Of a stretch of 64,000 nt of DNA, positions 51,911 through 59,237 are shown one piece after another. The notes beneath the pieces were generated by a model. The model searched no databases. It had not been told where the DNA came from and saw only the letters and a program-made list of their open reading frames with translations. The position numbers and the translations under genes were made by a program. The stretch covers positions 1 to 64,000 of the forward strand of contig NZ_LLXU01000035.1 in NCBI RefSeq assembly GCF_001431645.1, written 5' to 3'. Source of the DNA: Stenotrophomonas panacihumi (lineage in GTDB: Bacteria > Pseudomonadota > Gammaproteobacteria > Xanthomonadales > Xanthomonadaceae). Positions within the stretch are counted from its first letter, which is position 1, and each line of letters opens with the position of its first letter.

Positions 51911-52594
51911 ATGATTCCATCGAACGTTTTCACGCGCGTTCTGCAGGTGAAGGTCGGCGATCAAACAGGCACCCTCTTCGTCGGTGACGTTGATGGGCGG
52001 GAGTACCTCATCACTGCGAGGCATGTGCTTACCGACTGGGATCCCGAGCGCCCTATAGAACTGTGGCACGAAGGACACTGGAAACCGCTAGGGGTTGTCG
52101 TCGTCGGAATGACCGATGAGGCTGAAGATGTGGTCGTTCTCGCAACTAACGTTCGGCTGGCGCCCGGCCTCGACCTTCCGCTCAACGCCAACGACCTGAT
52201 CTGGGGCCAAGACGTCTACTTCCTCGGCTTTCCACACGGTTGGCGCGCCGAGGCTGCTCCGGAAGTAAATCGAGGCTTCCCACTCCCATTCGTGAAGAAG
52301 GCCATTCTCTCCGCCGTTCACCCGCAAGGCGGGGTCGAAACGTACTTCTTAGACGGTCACAACAACCCAGGCTTCTCCGGCGGCCCGCTTGTGTTCAAGC
52401 CGCCAGGCACCGATCGCTTCAAGGTTGCTGGCATCGTTACCGCTTTTCGCTACGTAGATGAGCCGATCTACGACGGAGACCAGGAGCTTCCGTTCGTCCT
52501 CAGGCAAAACACCGGCATCATGGTCGCGACCGGCGTCTCGTCTGCGCTGCGCCTGATCAACGCTAATCCGATTGGTTTCGCCCTCCCGGCCTGA
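51911..52594 (+). CDS. trypsin-like serine protease, opposite-strand cargo gene, 227 aa
   Basis: A chymotrypsin-fold domain with full catalytic triad: H38 in ITARHVL, D73 in AEDVVVLA and S156 in NPGFSGGPLV. The N-terminus has no signal peptide, so it should act in the cytoplasm of the lysogen. It stands between terminase and lysis genes on the strand opposite to the late operon, with its own promoter candidate and lower GC. This is typical of a 'moron', a gene expressed from the silent prophage. Its substrate is unknown; protection against other phages is a reasonable guess. Confidence 0.8.
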   Translation: MIPSNVFTRVLQVKVGDQTGTLFVGDVDGREYLITARHVLTDWDPERPIELWHEGHWKPLGVVVVGMTDEAEDVVVLATNVRLAPGLDLPLNANDLIWGQDVYFLGFPHGWRAEAAPEVNRGFPLPFVKKAILSAVHPQGGVETYFLDGHNNPGFSGGPLVFKPPGTDRFKVAGIVTAFRYVDEPIYDGDQELPFVLRQNTGIMVATGVSSALRLINANPIGFALPA

Positions 52595-52622
52595 CACGCC
52601 CCGATCCGGCGCGCCCTAGCCG

Positions 52623-52814
52623 TTACGTCTTTCCAGTTGCCTCCTGAAGCGCGGCGACATCCTGCTCGAGCTTCTGCACGGCGCTGCCCGCGAGGGCGTC
52701 GATGGCGATGGCGTGGGCCTCGACGGCAGCGACCTTTGCAGTCAGGTGCTTCACTGCTTCGGCGAGATGCCGGCGGCTCGGGCCGGCGAAGGGGTTCCAG
52801 CGATCGGTGCTCAT
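52623..52814 (-). CDS. small coiled-coil protein after the spanins, 63 aa
   Basis: A short protein with a helical heptad-like body (AEAVKHLTAKVAAVEAHAIA). It overlaps the Rz gene by 4 bases and closes the lysis cassette before the protease insertion. No family recognised. Confidence 0.5.
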   Translation of the reverse strand: MSTDRWNPFAGPSRRHLAEAVKHLTAKVAAVEAHAIAIDALAGSAVQKLEQDVAALQEATGKT

Positions 52815-53287
52815 GGGGTCACCTCCGTGCGATCAGCGGCGATCACGGCTTGGGCTGCCCGGAGCTGGTCGTCGGCGTCTCGGCCGGCTTGAACAACAGC
52901 TCCCGCAACCTCTGCTCGTAGTTGGGCGCCCGCATCACGCTCGACGGCGCCGGCGACGGCTTCGGACAGGCGGGCGGTGTTGCAGGTGGCGAGGTCGTCG
53001 CGCAGCTGGAGGTCACCAGCGCGCACAGCAGCCACCACAGCAGCTGGGACAGCTTCGGCCGCCCGGCGGTCTTCTTCATGGTTCGCTCCGATGTCGGCCA
53101 GCGTGGCCGCCTGGGTGTGCTCGACGGCGCGGGCCTGGTTGACGGATGCCGTCTGCGCCTGCGCGTTGGTTGCGGTGTGCTTGGCGTCCGCCTTCTCGGC
53201 CCGGTCGCCCCGCCAGGCCCAGCCGGCGCCGAAGGCAGCGGCCGACCACACGATGAGGGCGATCACCGCGATCATGGTTCGGTTCAT
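52811..53287 (-). CDS. Rz: i-spanin Rz, 158 aa
   Basis: An N-terminal signal anchor (MIAVIALIVWSAAAFGAGWA) is followed by a long helical periplasmic part (HTATNAQAQTASVNQARAVE). This is the inner-membrane spanin, which with Rz1 fuses the membranes at lysis. A second frame inside it encodes Rz1. Confidence 0.82.
   Translation of the reverse strand: MNRTMIAVIALIVWSAAAFGAGWAWRGDRAEKADAKHTATNAQAQTASVNQARAVEHTQAATLADIGANHEEDRRAAEAVPAAVVAAVRAGDLQLRDDLATCNTARLSEAVAGAVERDAGAQLRAEVAGAVVQAGRDADDQLRAAQAVIAADRTEVTP
52843..53079 (-). CDS. Rz1: o-spanin Rz1, nested inside Rz in another frame, 78 aa
   Basis: Lipoprotein signal with lipobox-like LVTSSCA (C26), then a proline-rich mature part (PPATPPACPKPSPAPSS). 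It lies wholly within Rz, the classical arrangement. It is the outer-membrane partner of Rz. Confidence 0.78.
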   Translation of the reverse strand: MKKTAGRPKLSQLLWWLLCALVTSSCATTSPPATPPACPKPSPAPSSVMRAPNYEQRLRELLFKPAETPTTSSGQPKP

Positions 53288-53290
53288 GGC

Positions 53291-53512
53291 TCAGCTCCCG
53301 CCAGCCTGGCGCCGGCTGGTGATGTTGAAGAAGTAGCCGACCACGCCGCCCAGCGCGGTGTTCAGGCCGCCCAGCAGTAGGGAGAAGGCGTCCCGGTTGC
53401 TGTCGGGGATCGCCACCGTGATCAGCGCGGCCATGGCCATGCCGTACATGAAGAGGATCAGCACGGCGATGCCGATGCGGCCAGCTCCGGCGTTGCGGGT
53501 GGCCCAGCTCAT
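53291..53512 (-). CDS. holin-like small membrane protein, 73 aa
   Basis: Two hydrophobic segments (IGIAVLILFMYGMAMAALIT and LLGGLNTALGGVVGYFFN) and a short charged tail. Size and place between endolysin and spanins fit a holin that opens the inner membrane to time lysis. Confidence 0.7.
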   Translation of the reverse strand: MSWATRNAGAGRIGIAVLILFMYGMAMAALITVAIPDSNRDAFSLLLGGLNTALGGVVGYFFNITSRRQAGGS

Positions 53513-53832
53513 GCCGCACCTGCCAGAGCGTGGATCTCCTCCAGCGCCCAGTGGTAGAGCGGCTGGTCGACCACAGTGACGCGGGTGATGCGCTTGCCGC
53601 GCACCTCGCGCACGTTGACCTCCGTGGATTCCTGCACTGCCAGCAGCACGAAGGCGATTCGGCGCTTCAGCGGATCCGGCTCCTGCAGCACGGCCAGCGC
53701 GTCGCTGACCATCTCCCGGATTGCCGTCAGCACCTCGGCCGTCGGTAGCTTGGTCTTCCCGTCCAAGACGGTCAGCACGCCCTGCAAATGGTTCACCGCC
53801 GACAGCTTCGGCTTGCGCTTGGAGGTCGTCAT
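53509..53832 (-). CDS. hypothetical lysis-cassette protein, 107 aa
   Basis: Starts at ATG 53832 by overlap with the endolysin stop. The basic N-terminus (MTTSKRKPKLSAVNHLQGVL) and helical body show no membrane segment, so it is not a second holin. It overlaps the holin gene by 4 bases. Function unknown. Confidence 0.5.
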   Translation of the reverse strand: MTTSKRKPKLSAVNHLQGVLTVLDGKTKLPTAEVLTAIREMVSDALAVLQEPDPLKRRIAFVLLAVQESTEVNVREVRGKRITRVTVVDQPLYHWALEEIHALAGAA

Positions 53833-54362
53833 GGCAGTCCGAAGAGCCTCTTCGCTTGCTGCAGCCGTCGCCGGCGGTCGTCGAGGCCGGTCAGGCCCCC
53901 ATTGATCTTGCGAGTGACGCCTTCGAGGTCGTCGGCGCGCGCGAGCGCGCGGATGGACGGCCGGTAGATGCACCAGTACCAGGCGGCTGAGTCCACCGCG
54001 TCCGGCAGCAGGGTCAGCATCCGAGGGTTGTTCAGCACGCGGTCGTCGCCGTATTTCCAGCGGCTGTAGGCGCGCTGGTTGGTCACGCCTGTGACCTGGA
54101 TCAGGCCCATGCCCTTGTGCCGCTGGCCGTCACCGTCGGCCTCGGGCGTGTTGCCCAGTGCCTTTGCCTTCGAGCCGGTGTCGTACGCCTTGCCGCTGGC
54201 GTATTCCTCAGCGGTGCGGAATCCATCGGACTCGTGCGCGACCTGGGCCAGGAAGTGGGCCTTCTCCAAGGTCGACTCGATGCCGAAGCGGACGCAGGCG
54301 TCCTCCAGCGGCTTGGCATAGATGCCCGCCCCCATGGCGGCGGCCACAGTTTCGGTGCTCAC
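53829..54362 (-). CDS. GH19-type endolysin, 177 aa
   Basis: Contains HFLAQVAHESDGFRTAEEYA with the catalytic glutamate (E44), GMGLIQVTGVTNQRAYSRW and a C-terminal AAWYWC stretch, the pattern of chitinase-like GH19 lysozymes that cut peptidoglycan. No signal peptide, so export depends on the holin. GTG start with GGAGG 7 bases before it. An 8-bp hairpin (54392-54399 with 54407-54414) lies upstream. Confidence 0.88.
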   Translation of the reverse strand: MSTETVAAAMGAGIYAKPLEDACVRFGIESTLEKAHFLAQVAHESDGFRTAEEYASGKAYDTGSKAKALGNTPEADGDGQRHKGMGLIQVTGVTNQRAYSRWKYGDDRVLNNPRMLTLLPDAVDSAAWYWCIYRPSIRALARADDLEGVTRKINGGLTGLDDRRRRLQQAKRLFGLP

Positions 54363-54523
54363 TTTGCAACCTCCGAGGTAGAGTCGGCTGTCCGAGCAGC
54401 AACCTCCTGCTCGGTTGGACGCATGCGCGCCGCTGGATGGTCAGACGTGCAGCAAGAAACCCGACTTTCACCGGGGCTGTATTGATTCCGGCGCGTCCAA
54501 TCTCGAGTGGGACGACTGTCCGG

Positions 54524-55132
54524 CTAGGTACCTAGAGCGCTCTCGAGGACGTCCAGCGCTTTGACGTAGTAGCCTCGCGCCGCTAGCAGCAAGACCAACG
54601 GATTGCCAAGGTCGATTGGCTTTCCGAGATGCGATGTGGGCGGATTTCTGGATCCGCCTCGGTTGTGGACTGCGACAAGCTTCAGCGATGGTGCAATCGC
54701 AACAAATTGGGCGTTCGTCATCCCGCCTATCCGGACAACACCACCCTGCATGGAGAGGTTCTCGATGCGCGTAGGCTTGCTTCGATCAATGGGATTGATC
54801 GCGAATCCGCCGGGCTCTGTCTGCATGACCGGCTCGACTCCGTGCTCAAGAGAGTCTCTGGCCATCTTGACGTACGCCAGAAGCGGATCACTCGCTCGGT
54901 GTCTCTGATACGTGCCCGAGAGGCCACCCCATCTGGCGCTGTTGCGATACGCCCCCTCGATTCGGTTCCAAAGCCGCTCGATGATGATTAGGCATTCCTC
55001 CCAACATCGCCTCGCTTCATCGAGAGTCTGCGCCGACTGGAACCTATCCAATTGCTTATCTAAGTCTTCGAGGGTTTCTCGCGCACGCGATGTCTTCGAC
55101 ACTGGCTCACCCACTCCGTTGGAATGATCCAT
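54524..55132 (-). CDS. hypothetical protein, 202 aa
   Basis: The N-terminal half is helical and charged (ARETLEDLDKQLDRFQSAQT), the second half beta-rich (GGVVRIGGMTNAQFVAIAPS). ATG 55132 is chosen; the frame is open 12 codons further. It has lower GC than its neighbours and no lysis or structural pattern, so it may be a late-inserted cargo gene although it reads with the operon. The 161 bases to the endolysin show a hairpin but no gene. Confidence 0.5.
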   Translation of the reverse strand: MDHSNGVGEPVSKTSRARETLEDLDKQLDRFQSAQTLDEARRCWEECLIIIERLWNRIEGAYRNSARWGGLSGTYQRHRASDPLLAYVKMARDSLEHGVEPVMQTEPGGFAINPIDRSKPTRIENLSMQGGVVRIGGMTNAQFVAIAPSLKLVAVHNRGGSRNPPTSHLGKPIDLGNPLVLLLAARGYYVKALDVLESALGT

Positions 55133-55230
55133 CGTAGTGCGTCGGACATGGCCTTTGCCACATCGCATAAGGGCGCCCGCCCCGCGGCCCGGCAGGATCC
55201 CGATGGTTGTTCCGGCGAGGGGGCGAGCAT

Positions 55231-55258
55231 AAAAAAAGGGCCCTGCTCAGCAGGGCCC
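55231..55258 (-). terminator. strong rho-independent terminator
   Basis: An 8-bp perfect stem (55238-55245 with 55251-55258), 5-base loop, then seven T on the minus strand. It follows the secreted-protein gene at 55286 and stands before the lysis genes, so it could be the barrier that late antitermination must pass. Confidence 0.88.
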
Positions 55259-55285
55259 GTTGTATCAGGGGTCTGGCGTAACCGA

Positions 55286-55597
55286 TCAGACGAGCGATGG
55301 GACGCATGCCTTGTAGGCGTACATGGTCGCATTGAGGAGCGGCTTCGGATCGCCAGTGCGCTCGACGTAGTCGGCCGCTTCCTGGGTCATCTGATTAACC
55401 GTCTCTTCGCCGACGCAGTTGCAGTACTGGTGAATCTTGGCAGGGTGAATGCCCGCATTCGCGGGCTCCGTAAGCTGCCGTTTCAGGCAGGCGTTCGTCG
55501 TCGCCGGCGAGAGATCAGCCCTCGTGGCGGGTGAAACAGGCGTAGCCGATGCGATACCAGCAACCACGAAGAACGTCAGTCCAATTGCGATCTTCAT
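55286..55597 (-). CDS. small secreted protein, 103 aa
   Basis: A cleavable signal peptide (MKIAIGLTFFVVAGIASATP) precedes a mature domain with four cysteines in a spaced pattern (ACLKRQL, YCNCVGEE, ACVPSLV), probably held by disulfides in the periplasm. It is followed by its own strong terminator, so it may be expressed independently as a conversion gene. No family recognised. Confidence 0.55.
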   Translation of the reverse strand: MKIAIGLTFFVVAGIASATPVSPATRADLSPATTNACLKRQLTEPANAGIHPAKIHQYCNCVGEETVNQMTQEAADYVERTGDPKPLLNATMYAYKACVPSLV

Positions 55598-55944
55598 AAC
55601 TTCCCCTGTTTGAGCGGGCCGCAGCCCGGTGCCAGGGAACGGGATGGTCTCACCGCTCCCTCGCCGCGACTTTACTACAGGGATAGGGAGCCGCATCGGT
55701 GCGGCCAGCCGGTCCCGTCCGACGGGACGCACTGCGATGCTCCCCAAATGGGACCGACCGCCGTCGCGAATGAAGGGTGCCGGTCATGGCGGCGCCCGTG
55801 CGCGATCCCGGCGCGCACACGTTCACTGACGAGGCGGCGGCGGTCGGTTTGCATGCCCCCGAAACGCAAAACGCCCGGCCGAGGCCGAGCGCTTGGGGGA
55901 CTGATCCGAATTTGCCGGGAATTTACGGCGTCGTGTCCGACACG
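55598..55944. other. 347-base gap between early and late genes
   Basis: No convincing gene is present. It holds the terminator at 55868-55891 and is the natural place for a late promoter acted on by the Q-like product. I could not pick out a clear late promoter by eye. Confidence 0.4.
55868..55891 (-). terminator. terminator after the Q-like gene
   Basis: An 8-bp stem with one G-U pair (55872-55879 with 55884-55891) is followed by TTTT on the minus strand. It ends the early operon. Confidence 0.65.
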
Positions 55945-56523
55945 TCAAGCCCCAAGCCGACAGCGGACCCATCCCCTGCCCTCGGCGACCAACTCGCGGA
56001 ACTTGCCCCTTCCGATTCCCATCGTCTCCGCCTTCTCCAGCGGATGGCCGAACGTGCAGTAATGCAGCCGCAGGGCCAGGCCGTTCGCCGCGTGGCGCGC
56101 CTGCAGGTCCAGCACAGCCCGCTCCACCCTCTCGGCGTCCGTGGGCACGTAAGTGCGCGCGCCGGCCGCGCCGCGAGTTTCCGCACACCGCACCGGATCC
56201 ACGGCCCAGCTCGGTACAGGGGCCACGTTGCCCTTGCGATCGCTGAGCCCTGCTGCCTGGCCGTGCAGTCGGCGGCGCGGGTCGCCGCCGCGGTCCCTGT
56301 TCGCCACCCGCCGGATGATGTTGGCCACCGGGTCGACGTCCTCTGCCACCGCGGTGGCGCTGGCGCCAGGTGACCGGTACAGGCCGGCGCCGCTGGCCTG
56401 TTCCTCCTCGAGCATCGCGGCTTCCTCGCTCGCTCGCTGGCCGCGCTCTCCGAACCAGTAGGCCCAGAGCCGCAGGCGGGCCTCGAAGATCTCGTCGGGT
56501 TGGAGTTGCAGCGCCGTGCTCAT
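55945..56523 (-). CDS. probable late-gene regulator, Q-like antiterminator, 192 aa
   Basis: Last gene of the early operon and directly before the late region. The C-terminal 60 residues (VERAVLDLQARHAANGLALR, then HYCTFGHPLEKAETMGIG, GKFRELVAEG) look like a sigma-region-4-type helix-turn-helix, as found in phage antiterminators of the Q kind. The N-terminal part is unassigned. The function is inferred from position and this motif. Start overlaps the preceding gene by 4 bases. Confidence 0.55.
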   Translation of the reverse strand: MSTALQLQPDEIFEARLRLWAYWFGERGQRASEEAAMLEEEQASGAGLYRSPGASATAVAEDVDPVANIIRRVANRDRGGDPRRRLHGQAAGLSDRKGNVAPVPSWAVDPVRCAETRGAAGARTYVPTDAERVERAVLDLQARHAANGLALRLHYCTFGHPLEKAETMGIGRGKFRELVAEGRGWVRCRLGA

Positions 56524-56738
56524 GGGTACCTCTGGAGGGTGGTGTCGTCGAAAGCGAATCGGGGGCTTTGGCCATCGTCAGCGCACATGCCGCGCTGGCG
56601 CTCTGGCTGGCCACGGCAGTGCACGGCCTCGGCCGTTGTGACGCGGTGCTGGCAAAGGCAGCAGCTGCCGTGCTGCCGACAGTCCGCCTCCATGTACGCG
56701 CGGCGGCGCTTCTCGGCGAGGCGGTCAGCTGGCGTCAT
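56520..56738 (-). CDS. small cysteine-rich protein, possible zinc finger, 72 aa
   Basis: Six Cys and several His residues in a compact arrangement (CRQHGSCCLCQHRV, then HCRGQPERQRGMC), suggestive of one zinc-binding unit. It starts at ATG 56738 by ATGA overlap with the RuvC-like gene. Function unknown. Confidence 0.5.
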   Translation of the reverse strand: MTPADRLAEKRRRAYMEADCRQHGSCCLCQHRVTTAEAVHCRGQPERQRGMCADDGQSPRFAFDDTTLQRYP

Positions 56739-57256
56739 GCGGCCATGGCTCCGACCAAGTGACGCTGCTGGTGCCACAGGGCGAGCAGGTAGGCCTCGGC
56801 CCGGCCGTGGTCGCGCTTGCGCTTCAGCTGGTCGGCGACGCTCGGGAATCGGGTGATGGCCAGCAAGCGGGATGCGTCCTTGTCCTGACCGATCAGGCCG
56901 AAGTGCCGCTTCCAACTGGCCGGCTCGGCGAGGCTGAAGTCGATGCCCATGACCGCGAGCACCGTCTTGGCCGTGGCGTAGCTCTCGCCAAAGTTCATCG
57001 ACGACTGCGCGCCGGGACGACGACCTTCCTTCGGCGGCATCGCCCGCACCCGCTCCACGCAGCCGCTGAAGGTGGCGCCCGGATGCTCCTGCCGGACCTG
57101 CTTCACGAACGCGGCGATGGCGCGCGGGTCGACCTCGGTCTTGGCGCCCACCGTCATGGTCGGCATGTCCAGCACCGGGCCGGCCTGGCCATCTATGACC
57201 ACGCCCACCGCGCCCGTCAGGCCCGGGTCGATCCCGAAGGTGACGTGCAGGCTCAT
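56735..57256 (-). CDS. RuvC-like Holliday junction resolvase, 173 aa
   Basis: RNase H-fold protein with the first catalytic aspartate in GIDPGLTGAVGVV, a glutamate in CVERV and a terminal DHGRAEAYLLALW with the last acidic residues. Phages use such enzymes to cut branched DNA before packaging. Start 57256 overlaps the previous gene (ATGA). The length of 173 aa is close to RuvC. Confidence 0.82.
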   Translation of the reverse strand: MSLHVTFGIDPGLTGAVGVVIDGQAGPVLDMPTMTVGAKTEVDPRAIAAFVKQVRQEHPGATFSGCVERVRAMPPKEGRRPGAQSSMNFGESYATAKTVLAVMGIDFSLAEPASWKRHFGLIGQDKDASRLLAITRFPSVADQLKRKRDHGRAEAYLLALWHQQRHLVGAMAA

Positions 57257-57474
57257 CGCGCATTCCGGCGCGCACAGCGCGGCTGCGAGCTGTTGCGGGC
57301 GATCGCGGCGCGGTTGGCGGCGCGCTGCTTGCCGCGCGCGGCGGCGATGCGGCGCTCCAGCTCCACGATAGTGCTGGCGCCGTCGCGCACCACGCCCACG
57401 TACGCGCGGTAGGTCGGATAGGCCGTCTCGAAGTCGACCCGGCGAGGGAACTCGCGGCCTTCGAAGATGATCAT
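57253..57474 (-). CDS. hypothetical early protein, 73 aa
   Basis: Opening MIIFEGREFPRRVDFETAYP with helical basic second half (VELERRIAAARGKQRAANRA). Linked to both neighbours by 4-base overlaps in the early operon. It may bind DNA. No family recognised. Confidence 0.5.
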   Translation of the reverse strand: MIIFEGREFPRRVDFETAYPTYRAYVGVVRDGASTIVELERRIAAARGKQRAANRAAIARNSSQPRCARRNAR

Positions 57475-57644
57475 GCCGCGGCCCTCCGCTCCCGATCTTC
57501 ATCGTCCCAGCCCTCGCGCCAGCGCTCCCGCTGCAGCAGGCTGTTGTGGTCCATGCCATAGCGCGGGCTGCTGTCGCGGGACTTGCCGGCCTGGCGCGCG
57601 CGGCGGCCGGATTCGTATGCCTGGTCAAACTGCTGCTGGCTCAT
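57471..57644 (-). CDS. small charged early protein, 57 aa
   Basis: A very polar protein (FDQAYESGRRARQAGKSRDS, then RERWREGWDDEDRERR) rich in Arg, Asp and Gln. Start 57644 overlaps the Ref-like nuclease stop. It resembles short 'ribosome modulation factor-like' phage proteins in its QAYESGRRAR motif, but this is only a pattern similarity. Confidence 0.5.
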   Translation of the reverse strand: MSQQQFDQAYESGRRARQAGKSRDSSPRYGMDHNSLLQRERWREGWDDEDRERRAAA

Positions 57645-58009
57645 GCGACTTTCCTCATATGCTGGTCGATCAAGGTGTTCTGGAGGTCCAGCAGGTAGTC
57701 GTCGGTGCCGACCTCCTGCCGGAAGCGGCGCGGCTGGCGCGCGTAGGACGGTCCGAATAGGCGTTCGCAGGTTTCCGCCGAAATACCGCCGAAGGGCTCG
57801 CCGCGGTGCGACCAGGAGTTCAGGCCAACGGTGAAGTCGTGGCCGCGGCGCGGGGCACCGTGCTTGCCGCCGACGGTCAGGTGGTGGATCTCGCAGGGCA
57901 CAAAGCCCAGCCCCAGGGATCGGGCGACGATGCAGCCGGCCTCGCGGATGGCATCGAAGCGAGCCCGTTGGGCGCCAGTGGGATTGCCCGTGGATCGGCC
58001 GGCCTTCAT
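57641..58009 (-). CDS. Ref-like HNH nuclease (RecA-dependent type), 122 aa
   Basis: Contains CEIHHLTVGGKHGAPRRGHD and VGLNSWSHRGEPFGG, the motif pattern of the Ref family, phage P1 nuclease that cuts DNA at RecA-made D-loops. The HH and SHR histidines are the expected metal and catalytic residues. ATG 58009 has GGGAG upstream. It precedes small early genes and the resolvase, so this block may serve phage recombination. Confidence 0.75.
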   Translation of the reverse strand: MKAGRSTGNPTGAQRARFDAIREAGCIVARSLGLGFVPCEIHHLTVGGKHGAPRRGHDFTVGLNSWSHRGEPFGGISAETCERLFGPSYARQPRRFRQEVGTDDYLLDLQNTLIDQHMRKVA

Positions 58010-58038
58010 GCTCTGCTCCCGACAAGCAAGGAGGCACC

Positions 58039-58599
58039 ATGGAGTACTGCTTCTATCTGGACTGGACGGGCTGGAAGCCGGAGGTCTGGGCAGCCTGGAC
58101 CCAGGCGATCCTCTCCGCAGCTGCGATCTACGCCGCCAGTCGTCTCGCAACGCGACAGGAGCGATTGACCATGCGCCGACGGGCCGACGCATGTGTCGGA
58201 CTGATCACGCATGCCCAGGATGTTCTTCTGGACGTGGTCGCTCGTCCCACCCTTGGCTCGTCGATTGCGCGAATTGAGTCCCTGTCCCAGCAGCTGAGGG
58301 AGGTCCCATTGGAAAGCGTTCCTGACTTCCGCCTCACGATCGCTGTTCGCCAGGCAAGTTCTGCCATGTCCGCCTTGCATGCCGACTTGTCGGCGCGAAA
58401 GACCAGCATCAGTTACGGCATTTCGAGAAACGAAATGGCAGCACGGGAAGATGTCAAGAGAGCCGCGACTGAGCTCGACGCAGCCTATGCATTGGCGATT
58501 GAAGCTGCAAACGAACTGCAGTCCCCGACCATTCGCCAACGGCTCGCGCACTGGAGGTTCAAGCGCAAGAATGAAAAAGCGCAGGCCGGCACCCATTAG
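58039..58599 (+). CDS. membrane-anchored protein on opposite strand, cargo gene, 186 aa
   Basis: One N-terminal hydrophobic segment (WAAWTQAILSAAAIYAAS) followed by a long helical, cytoplasmic domain (ISRNEMAAREDVKRAATELD). AAGGAGG lies 5 bases before ATG 58039. It lies inside the leftward early operon but reads rightward, so it is expressed independently; its stop overlaps the convergent gene by 4 bases. A one-helix anchored protein fits superinfection exclusion or similar lysogen functions, but no family is recognised. Confidence 0.6.
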   Translation: MEYCFYLDWTGWKPEVWAAWTQAILSAAAIYAASRLATRQERLTMRRRADACVGLITHAQDVLLDVVARPTLGSSIARIESLSQQLREVPLESVPDFRLTIAVRQASSAMSALHADLSARKTSISYGISRNEMAAREDVKRAATELDAAYALAIEAANELQSPTIRQRLAHWRFKRKNEKAQAGTH

Positions 58600-59237
58600 G
58601 CGGCCCTCCTTCTCTGTTCCCCGCCGGCACGATCGCCCTGCGCCATGCGCCAGAACTCTGCGCGCACATCATCCAGCAACACGTGGGTGTAGTTGGCTCC
58701 GATGTAGGCGTTGATGCCCTCGAACAGCCGGCCGAACTCGTCCTCGTCCATGCTGTCGAAGGCCAGCGATCGCGCGACCGTGACCGGAATGGTCTTGATC
58801 TCCGGCAGCACCGCGCGCAGCAGTTTCGCCGCGCCGGCGCCGAAGGTCTGATCCACGGTCGCCAGTACCGCCGAGATCACCGGCGAGGCGTCCATCTCGA
58901 TCACCTCGCAGCAGACGCCGGCTTCGCGCTGCAGGCGCTTCACCGCCTCGTGGCTGTCGAGGCCTTCCCAGCCCTCGACGTTGTCCACCATCAGCTGGCC
59001 GACCGCGTGGGCGAGCCGGTGGAAGGCGCGGTTGCGCGGCGCCTTAACCTCCAAACGCAGTTCCTGGCCGCGCCGGTAGCCACGCTGCTTCATCAGCTCC
59101 CGGTCGACGGGGTTCTCTGCCAGCAGCGCCAGCCGCTCCTCGCCGGTGCTGAGCACTGCAACGCGCTCGACCACCGCATATATCGGGCGCGCGGCACGCT
59201 TGGCACGGATCTTCTTGGCGGCAGGGGTGAGCGTCAT
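58596..59237 (-). CDS. DUF1367-like early phage protein, 213 aa
   Basis: Contains PRNRAFHRLAHAVGQLMVDN and IPVTVARSLAFDSMDEDEFG, typical of the DUF1367 family (near NinB-type genes in lambdoid phages). It overlaps dnaB by 4 bases. Function unknown, probably recombination or replication support. Confidence 0.7.
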   Translation of the reverse strand: MTLTPAAKKIRAKRAARPIYAVVERVAVLSTGEERLALLAENPVDRELMKQRGYRRGQELRLEVKAPRNRAFHRLAHAVGQLMVDNVEGWEGLDSHEAVKRLQREAGVCCEVIEMDASPVISAVLATVDQTFGAGAAKLLRAVLPEIKTIPVTVARSLAFDSMDEDEFGRLFEGINAYIGANYTHVLLDDVRAEFWRMAQGDRAGGEQRRRAA

